From: Planctomycetota bacterium
Lineage (GTDB): Bacteria; Planctomycetota; Planctomycetia; Pirellulales; Pirellulaceae
NCBI GenBank assembly: GCA_016872775.1
Contig: VGZA01000044.1
Location: 1-49,651 of the forward strand
Direction: 5' to 3'
Length of the DNA stretch: 49,651 bases
Position 1 is the stretch's first letter, and every line of letters begins with the position of its first letter. Made by a program: the position numbers and the translations under genes. Of this stretch, positions 44,030-49,651 are shown in pieces. The notes under the pieces were generated by a model, which ran no database searches, had not been told where the DNA came from, and saw nothing but the letters and a program-made list of their open reading frames with translations.

Positions 44030-45658
44030 ATGCCTGATCAAGCCGCCCCGCCAAACGCTCCAACCGGATTTCGTTTTCCCTTGGCAGTCATCCTGCTCGT
44101 GGGGACCGTGCTGAGCATCTACGGAGTGCTGGCCGAGGTTCCTTGTCCGGCCGTCGACGATGCCTACTACAAGAGTCCGTCGGCCGAATGGATCCAGAGC
44201 GGGCGACTGGCGATCCCCTTTGTTCAAGGATTCCTGCCTCAGACCGATCGGATATTTGCCTGCTACCCAGCGGCGTTTCAGGTCGTGCTGGCCGGCTGGT
44301 TCTACTGCTTCGGCGTCTCGCTTCACTCGTCGCTCGCGTTTGGATTCTCGGTGCATTTGATCCATGCGCTGTTGGTCGCGACGGTTGCGCGCGAGCTGTT
44401 GTCGCGGCATGCCAGCCTGGCCCGTTATCGACCGCGGTACGTCGCGTGGTTCGCCGGACTGACAGGATTGGTGCAGCTGTGCAATCTGGCCTTTTTCGAC
44501 AGGCTGGAGGAACTGGCGCTCATTTATCTCTGGACCGGCTGGTTGCTCACCGCCGGGTCCGCGCGTCCATCGTGGCTGGCGAAGATTCTACTGCAAGGCC
44601 TTTGTCTCGGCGCCGCGGGATTGACGTCGCCCTGGGTCGGTGTCATGGGCAGCGTACTGGTGCTTTTTCGAGCGATCTCCGGGGTGTTTTCGCCATCCAG
44701 CGCGCAGACGCGAGTCCAACGCATCCTGATCGCATTCGGGTTGCGCGACGCACTGGCCATCGGATCGGTCAGTCTGGCGATGGCGCTGGTCTGGTATAAC
44801 TCGACGGAGGCGGCCTTTCCTGGTTCCATTGAAGATCAATTCCTCGGCACCATGCGGCACCTGGGTGCAACACAGGTCCGTAGCGATTGGCTGAGCCAAC
44901 TGGGGCGACTCGGCAGTTCGTTCCTGTACAGCCCCGGCCAGGCGCCTGCGACCGCTTTGTTGCTGGTCAGCCTGCTGGTTGTCGCGCTTCGCGGACGCGA
45001 TCAGCGACGGTCGATTCCAAGCGAAGTCTGGTCGCTGCTTGGAACCGGAATCGGCGGGATTCTGGTCGTCGCCATTCTGCGACCGGAAGCCTACACCTAC
45101 CTGGGCGCAATGCAGATGCTGTTGCTGCCCTGCCTGGGTGTGTCGCTGATCGAGTATGTCCATGAATCGCGGGAGGCCGGGAGCCGCTACCGTGAACAAC
45201 GCCCGTATCGAATCGAGCTGGTACGAGTCGTGATCGTGGCCTGCCTGGTGTTCGCCGCCAACAATGTGGTGGTCACGGCCTGGTTCAACGCCACGTTGCG
45301 GCCGGAGGAACGCGCCGATTCGGTCGCGCAGCGATTACGCGAGTGGATCCCGGAATCGGATCGCGTCGCCGGCACCGCGCGACACTGGCATGTCTTCCAG
45401 GGCCGGAACGACTGGCGTGAGGTGTTTTTCTCGTCGCTCGAAAGTCACCAGGAAGTGCTGGCCTGCCAATGGCTGGTGTTGCCCAAAGACTGCGGCCGCC
45501 CCGCATTCATCGACCAGTTTGAACTGGTCGAAAGCGTGCGCTCGCGGGCACCCAGCCACCACACGTTCGCTTACGACCTGTTTCGCCGCAAAGCAGTCAA
45601 GCGTGTGGAAAGCGCAAATCAGGATGTCTCGAGCCCGCCGATCGAATACGGCCGTTGA
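44030..45658 (+). CDS. Polytopic membrane protein, GT-C glycosyltransferase-like
   Basis: 542 residues, about ten membrane helices. The first loop has PCPAVDDAYYKSPSAEWIQS, where an acidic DD pair follows helix 1, as in GT-C enzymes such as the PMT/ArnT relatives. A further loop FACYPAAFQVVLAGWFYCFG precedes the second helix. The C-terminal 130 residues form a soluble domain (VAGTARHWHVFQGRNDWREV). Probably transfers a sugar from a lipid donor. No pathway partners are next to it. Confidence 0.6.
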   Translation: MPDQAAPPNAPTGFRFPLAVILLVGTVLSIYGVLAEVPCPAVDDAYYKSPSAEWIQSGRLAIPFVQGFLPQTDRIFACYPAAFQVVLAGWFYCFGVSLHSSLAFGFSVHLIHALLVATVARELLSRHASLARYRPRYVAWFAGLTGLVQLCNLAFFDRLEELALIYLWTGWLLTAGSARPSWLAKILLQGLCLGAAGLTSPWVGVMGSVLVLFRAISGVFSPSSAQTRVQRILIAFGLRDALAIGSVSLAMALVWYNSTEAAFPGSIEDQFLGTMRHLGATQVRSDWLSQLGRLGSSFLYSPGQAPATALLLVSLLVVALRGRDQRRSIPSEVWSLLGTGIGGILVVAILRPEAYTYLGAMQMLLLPCLGVSLIEYVHESREAGSRYREQRPYRIELVRVVIVACLVFAANNVVVTAWFNATLRPEERADSVAQRLREWIPESDRVAGTARHWHVFQGRNDWREVFFSSLESHQEVLACQWLVLPKDCGRPAFIDQFELVESVRSRAPSHHTFAYDLFRRKAVKRVESANQDVSSPPIEYGR

Positions 45659-45963
45659 GACGGCTCAACGATATTCATCGATCAGCGTCGCCACATGGCC
45701 GATTTGTGGAACATGGTCGACGTCGCCGCAGATTCTCGATCCCCAGATGATAATCATTGCGTCCGTTCCCGCGCTGTCATTTGATCGATCCGATCCCGGT
45801 CAGGTTGACTATTGTAGATCCTGCCGATCGGGATGGGAATTCAGTGATTGCCCGACCGTCGGTCCCCCGTTTTTTCGGCCTTCCCCAGGTGACTTCGGAA
45901 TGCGGATGCGGCAAGATGGTGACCACCTTCGACCACCTTCCCGCATTTTCAGGAGGAAATCCG
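45659..45963. other. Intergenic gap upstream of the aldo/keto reductase
   Basis: 305 bp with no gene that I recognise. The sequence contains isolated AT-rich words (GATAATC near 45749, TTGACTATTG near 45813) but no convincing paired -35/-10 for the reductase. A strong ribosome-binding site AGGAGGAAAT ends the gap. Confidence 0.45.
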
Positions 45964-46953
45964 ATGCTCTTACGTCCGCTCGGTTCCAGCGGTCTGCTGG
46001 TTTCCCCGGTCTGCCTGGGCACCATGACGTTTGGCACACCGGTCGGCGAGTCCGATGCGATACGGCTTACCCACGCCGCGATCGACCTCGGAATCAACTT
46101 CGTTGACACGGCCAATGTTTACGAAGGCTATGCTCGCTATCTCGGCAGCCCGGGCGGGGTCGCCGAGGAGATCGTCGGCAAGGCAATTTGCGACCGGCGC
46201 GACCGCGTCATTCTGGCGACGAAAGTCGCCGCGCCGGTTGGTCCCGGTCCCCAAGATCGCGGCTTGTCCGCGTCCCACATCCTGCGGGAACTGGATCGAA
46301 GTTTGAAACGACTGCGGACCGAGACGATCGATCTGTACATCATCCATTGGCCCGACAAGCATGTTCCGCTCGACGTCACCCTGCGAGCCCTCGAGACAGC
46401 GGAACGGCAGGGCAAGATCCGCTACTTCGGCGCATCGAACCATGCCGCATGGCAGTTGTGCGAAATGCTATGGTTGGCCGACCGTAACCAATCTCCGCGT
46501 GTGATCAGCTCCCAGATTCCGTTCAGCCTGCTGCGGCGGGAGTTCCAGAACGATCTGCCGTTCTGTGAGCGGCATCAAATCGGCGTCACACCGTACCAAT
46601 CGTTACAAGGCGGGTTGCTGACCGGAAAATACCGCCGCGATCGGCCGGCACCAGCCAATTCACGTGCGGTGGAAAAGCCCGAATGGGTCTGGAATCAGGA
46701 TGGTCCCTTGTTCGACCGGTTGGAGGCGATCGCCGCACTGGCGGCCGAAGCCAATCTGTCGATGACGCAATACTCCCTGGCCTGGACGCTCGCCCAGCCC
46801 GCGATGAGTTCCCTGATTGTCGGTATCAAAACACTGGAACAGATTCAGGACGCGGTTGCCGCGGCCAGTGTCACGGTTCCCGTGGATCACTTTCCCAAGC
46901 TGGACGCAATCTGTCCTCCACCCTGGCGACAACCGAATCCGGTTCGAGGTTAA
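45964..46953 (+). CDS. Aldo/keto reductase
   Basis: 329 residues. ATG 45964 has a near-perfect AGGAGG 7 nt upstream; a farther start at 45757 lacks one. Family features: PLGSSGLLVSPVCLGTMTFG, NFVDTANVYEGYARY (catalytic Asp and Tyr), VILATKVAAPVG (catalytic Lys), TIDLYIIHWPD (His). The C-terminal coenzyme region is SMTQYSLAWTLAQPAMSSLI with VGIKTLEQIQDAV. Uses NADPH to reduce an aldehyde or ketone; substrate unknown. Confidence 0.92.
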   Translation: MLLRPLGSSGLLVSPVCLGTMTFGTPVGESDAIRLTHAAIDLGINFVDTANVYEGYARYLGSPGGVAEEIVGKAICDRRDRVILATKVAAPVGPGPQDRGLSASHILRELDRSLKRLRTETIDLYIIHWPDKHVPLDVTLRALETAERQGKIRYFGASNHAAWQLCEMLWLADRNQSPRVISSQIPFSLLRREFQNDLPFCERHQIGVTPYQSLQGGLLTGKYRRDRPAPANSRAVEKPEWVWNQDGPLFDRLEAIAALAAEANLSMTQYSLAWTLAQPAMSSLIVGIKTLEQIQDAVAAASVTVPVDHFPKLDAICPPPWRQPNPVRG

Positions 46954-47028
46954 GCGATCCGCCAGGCTTGAATCATCCCGGACCATCCGCAGTTCGGCGG
47001 GCAGGTCCTTTGCGCCTTGGCGTGATCG

Positions 47029-49651
47029 TTATTCCACGTACAGAAATTCATTCGCCGACAGCAACATCTGGCAGAGGTCGGCCAAGGCCACCTGTACGGC
47101 CATGTCTGCTGGTGTCCCCGCCGATTCGTGATTCTTGAGTTGCTCACGGATGAACGCGAGACTCTGTTCCAACTCCGTTGCCCGAGGTTGTCGCGCGAAC
47201 GCCCGTTGGAAAGCCGCCTCAATTTGAGCGCCGGAATCGACTCCGCCAGGCTCGAACACGCTCTGGGCCATTCGTTCGGCATGGTCCATCACAAACTGAC
47301 TGTTAAGCTGCGCCAACGACTGCAGGACCGTTGATGAGCTCGTGCGCTGCGTACAGTTCACCGGCATGATCGGTGCGTCGAAGATCTCGAGGAATTTGAG
47401 TGGGTAGACCCGACGCGCGAACAGGTAGAGGCTGCGCCGGCGCGACGCTGTCTGGGACAGGCCATTCGTGGGCTTGCTGATCTCGTCGGGCGGACCTCCC
47501 GCTGCCAGGTCGAGCGCGCCGGACACGGCGAGAATCGCATCGCGCACGACTTCGGCTTCCAGCCGTTTCAGATTCATGCGCCACAGCAGCAGGTTGCCGG
47601 GGTCGGTTTGTTCGCCAAGCATCTGATCCGTACCCAGCACCGTATCGATCCGGGGTCGCCGCGACGATTGCTGGTAGGCCGTCGACTGCATGATCTGTCG
47701 ATGCAGCCGCTTGATAGTCCAGCCATGCTCGACGAAGTCCGCGGTCAATCCGTCGAGCAGCTCCGGATGCGTCGGAGGGCTTCCGGATCGGCCGAAATTC
47801 CCCAGCGTTTCCACAATCCCGCGCCCAAAATGAAGATGCCAGATACGATTGACGATCACGCGTCCCGTGAGCGGATGGTCGGGGCGCACCAGCCAGCGCG
47901 CCAGGGCCAGCCGCCGGCCCGTTGAACCGACGGGCATGTCGTTCGATACCGCCTCCACCAATTGACCCTCTGGCTGCAGGATCTGCGGAAACCCTGCCTC
48001 AACCAGGACGCCTGCCGCATGGACATTTCCTCGACGGTGCACGCGCGATGTCGGCGCGGGTCCGACATCCCACAATGCCTGCACTTTACCATACGACGAC
48101 TTCCGTCCCTGTACCTCCCCGATCTGTTTTTTCAGTTCGGCGATCCGGTTTTCGTCTTTGGCTTCTTCGGCGGCCTTCAACGGCGGCTGTAATTCGGTGA
48201 TCTGTTTATCGACTTCGGCATTGTGCGCATCGATCGCGGCTCGCTGCGCCGGCGAAACATCGGCCAGGAATCGATCCTGCGGACGTTTCCAGTCATGGAC
48301 GTTGAACGCCGGTTCAAAGCAGGCCATCAGGCGATAATAGTCGCGTTGCGGCAGAGGATCGTATTTGTGGTTGTGGCAACGGCAGCACTCCATCGTCAGT
48401 CCGAGTACCGACGTCGAGACCATGTCGATCACCTGATGAATCACTTCATAACGTTTGTCGATGCCGTATTGCGGCTCGCTGGTGTGGTCTTCAACACAGC
48501 GCAGAAACCCGGTGGCCGAAAGCAGCGAAAGCGTTTCAGGTGCGAACTCATCGGCGTTTCGCCAATCGACCAGCTCGTCGCCCGCGAGCTGCTCGATAAG
48601 AAAGCGATCGTACGGCTGATCGCTGTTGAGTGACTTGATGACGTAGTCGCGATAGCGCCAGATTCCCTCGTTGGGATAGATGGTCGAGAGATCTCCGTCG
48701 AACAAGCGATTGTCGACATAGCCGGCCGCGTCAAGCCAATGCCGCCCCCAACGCGCGCCATACTGGGGCGACGCCAGCAGCTTATCCAGGAGAGCGTCGA
48801 AGCCGTCGGGCCGCGGGTCGGCCAGGAATTCCCGCACCGCATCGGGTTCAGGCGGCAGCCCGATCAGGTCAAAGCAGGCCCGGCGGATCAACGTTGCGCG
48901 ATCGGTTTGCGGCGAAAATGCCAATTGTTTCGCTTCCAGCTGCGCAAGCAAAAATGCGTCGATGGTCGTTCGTGCGCGATCGACATGCCGAGCCGGCGTT
49001 GGGGTCGATTTCCGCGGTGGCTGAAACGCCCAGAACTGCCTGTCCGCCTCGCTGACCTGCGAATAGAGCGGCATCGCCACAATCGCTTCCTCCGCCGGAG
49101 CGCCGGCCTGAACCCATCGTCGGAGTTCGGCCAGTTCCGCGGTGTTGAGCTTTTCATAACCATCCGGCGGCATCTGAGCCCGCGTGACCAGGTCGATCAG
49201 CAAACTGCTCGCCGAATCTCCGGCGACAATCGCCGGCCCACTTTCACCTCCCCGCACGATCGTCGACAGAGTCCGAAGATCGAGTTTCGATTCCTGTACA
49301 TCCGCACCGTGGCAATCCCAGCATTTCCGCGCGAACAGTGGCTGAATCGCCTGTTCAAACCGTGATGGCGGAGGGCGCCTCGCGTCTCGAACCGTCAAGG
49401 TCACGTCGAACCGCGTCGCGTCGCCATGATGCGGCGTCGCGGTTCCGTCGGCAGCGGCATCGACGATGAAATAGATGAACTCCCCCGGCTGGATCGGCTG
49501 ATCCTTGATCTGAAACGGGCCGACTGGGGTCGCACTGCCGAAGTCAGCACGTCCGGACGCCAGTGCCAACGGCTGAAAACCGTTCTTTTCATCCGGCGCC
49601 GGACCACGCTCGACGTACCACTGAATTTGCGAGTTCACACCACAACAGTTC
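47029..49651 (-). CDS. Planctomycete-type protein with cytochrome c-like domain, DUF1549 and DUF1553 (5' end outside window)
   Basis: At least 869 residues; the frame is open to the right edge, so the N-terminus and export signal are missing. A beta-rich part precedes the heme-binding domain, whose CxxCH is FARKCWDCHGADVQESKLDL. The DUF1549 part follows (RARTTIDAFLLAQLEAKQLA, LIGLPPEPDAVREFLADPRP). DUF1553 ends the protein (VNRIWHLHFGRGIVETLGNF, GSPPTHPELLDGLTADFVEH, ending LLSANEFLYVE). It is a periplasmic protein, function unproven, usually found next to a DUF1501 gene. Here the nearest DUF1501 gene is 8.3 kb away. Confidence 0.93.
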   Translation of the reverse strand, partial: NCCGVNSQIQWYVERGPAPDEKNGFQPLALASGRADFGSATPVGPFQIKDQPIQPGEFIYFIVDAAADGTATPHHGDATRFDVTLTVRDARRPPPSRFEQAIQPLFARKCWDCHGADVQESKLDLRTLSTIVRGGESGPAIVAGDSASSLLIDLVTRAQMPPDGYEKLNTAELAELRRWVQAGAPAEEAIVAMPLYSQVSEADRQFWAFQPPRKSTPTPARHVDRARTTIDAFLLAQLEAKQLAFSPQTDRATLIRRACFDLIGLPPEPDAVREFLADPRPDGFDALLDKLLASPQYGARWGRHWLDAAGYVDNRLFDGDLSTIYPNEGIWRYRDYVIKSLNSDQPYDRFLIEQLAGDELVDWRNADEFAPETLSLLSATGFLRCVEDHTSEPQYGIDKRYEVIHQVIDMVSTSVLGLTMECCRCHNHKYDPLPQRDYYRLMACFEPAFNVHDWKRPQDRFLADVSPAQRAAIDAHNAEVDKQITELQPPLKAAEEAKDENRIAELKKQIGEVQGRKSSYGKVQALWDVGPAPTSRVHRRGNVHAAGVLVEAGFPQILQPEGQLVEAVSNDMPVGSTGRRLALARWLVRPDHPLTGRVIVNRIWHLHFGRGIVETLGNFGRSGSPPTHPELLDGLTADFVEHGWTIKRLHRQIMQSTAYQQSSRRPRIDTVLGTDQMLGEQTDPGNLLLWRMNLKRLEAEVVRDAILAVSGALDLAAGGPPDEISKPTNGLSQTASRRRSLYLFARRVYPLKFLEIFDAPIMPVNCTQRTSSSTVLQSLAQLNSQFVMDHAERMAQSVFEPGGVDSGAQIEAAFQRAFARQPRATELEQSLAFIREQLKNHESAGTPADMAVQVALADLCQMLLSANEFLYVE

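Overview
The window looks like a chromosomal segment of a high-GC planctomycete. The evidence is its protein families: a DUF1559 prepilin-like protein, a LEPR-XLL surface protein, a DUF1501 Tat protein, a protein with a planctomycete-type cytochrome c, DUF1549 and DUF1553, the MoxR/DUF58/BatA/VWA/DUF4159 cluster, a Tat-exported Gfo/Idh/MocA oxidoreductase, and several hairpin-type intergenic repeats. Four-base ATGA or GTGA stop/start overlaps are common, so many neighbours are probably translationally coupled.

Region 1 (1-5795) has visibly lower GC than the rest (28/60 in 3841-3900 against 39/60 in 12781-12840). It opens with an IS3-type transposase fragment butted against the last 63 codons of a tyrosine recombinase. 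Next come a DUF1559 protein, a small Cys-rich secreted protein with a perfect 21-bp palindrome just upstream of its start, a His-containing LEPR-XLL protein split by an in-frame TGA, a divergent DUF4198 protein, and an aquaporin-arsC pair with a 4-bp overlap. I read this as a metal/metalloid-themed accessory island. It ends at a tRNA-Arg(CCG), and just beyond the tRNA the third gene of a sugar-hydrolase-like operon (10119 to 6021, minus strand) is truncated.

Region 2 (10.1-20.1 kb) starts with two repeat clusters around a broken ECF-sigma/secreted-protein chimera. It then holds serC-serA plus an RsmC-like methyltransferase, a minus-strand set encoding a HEAT-repeat membrane protein, a membrane-anchored dynamin-like GTPase and a PfkB/HldE-type kinase, and a lipoate-ligase-fold protein.

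Region 3 (20.2-31.8 kb) is the MoxR AAA ATPase/DUF58/BatA-like/VWA operon, divergent from a prenyltransferase-fold plus DUF4159 protein, followed by an MMPL/RND-type exporter. Candidate sigma70-like promoters face away from each other between moxR and the DUF4159 gene.

Region 4 (32-49.6 kb) holds mixed chromosomal genes: two polytopic GT-C-like membrane proteins, an irregular two-cluster ferredoxin, a Gfo/Idh/MocA protein, a secreted coiled-coil protein, a second sigma chimera, a DUF1501 protein, hpt with a GT4 glycosyltransferase, an esterase with an orphan OmpR-type regulator, an M19 dipeptidase, a GNAT gene with an internal deletion, an aldo/keto reductase, and a DUF1549/DUF1553 protein that runs off the right edge. 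I saw no rRNA and no CRISPR array, and only one tRNA.
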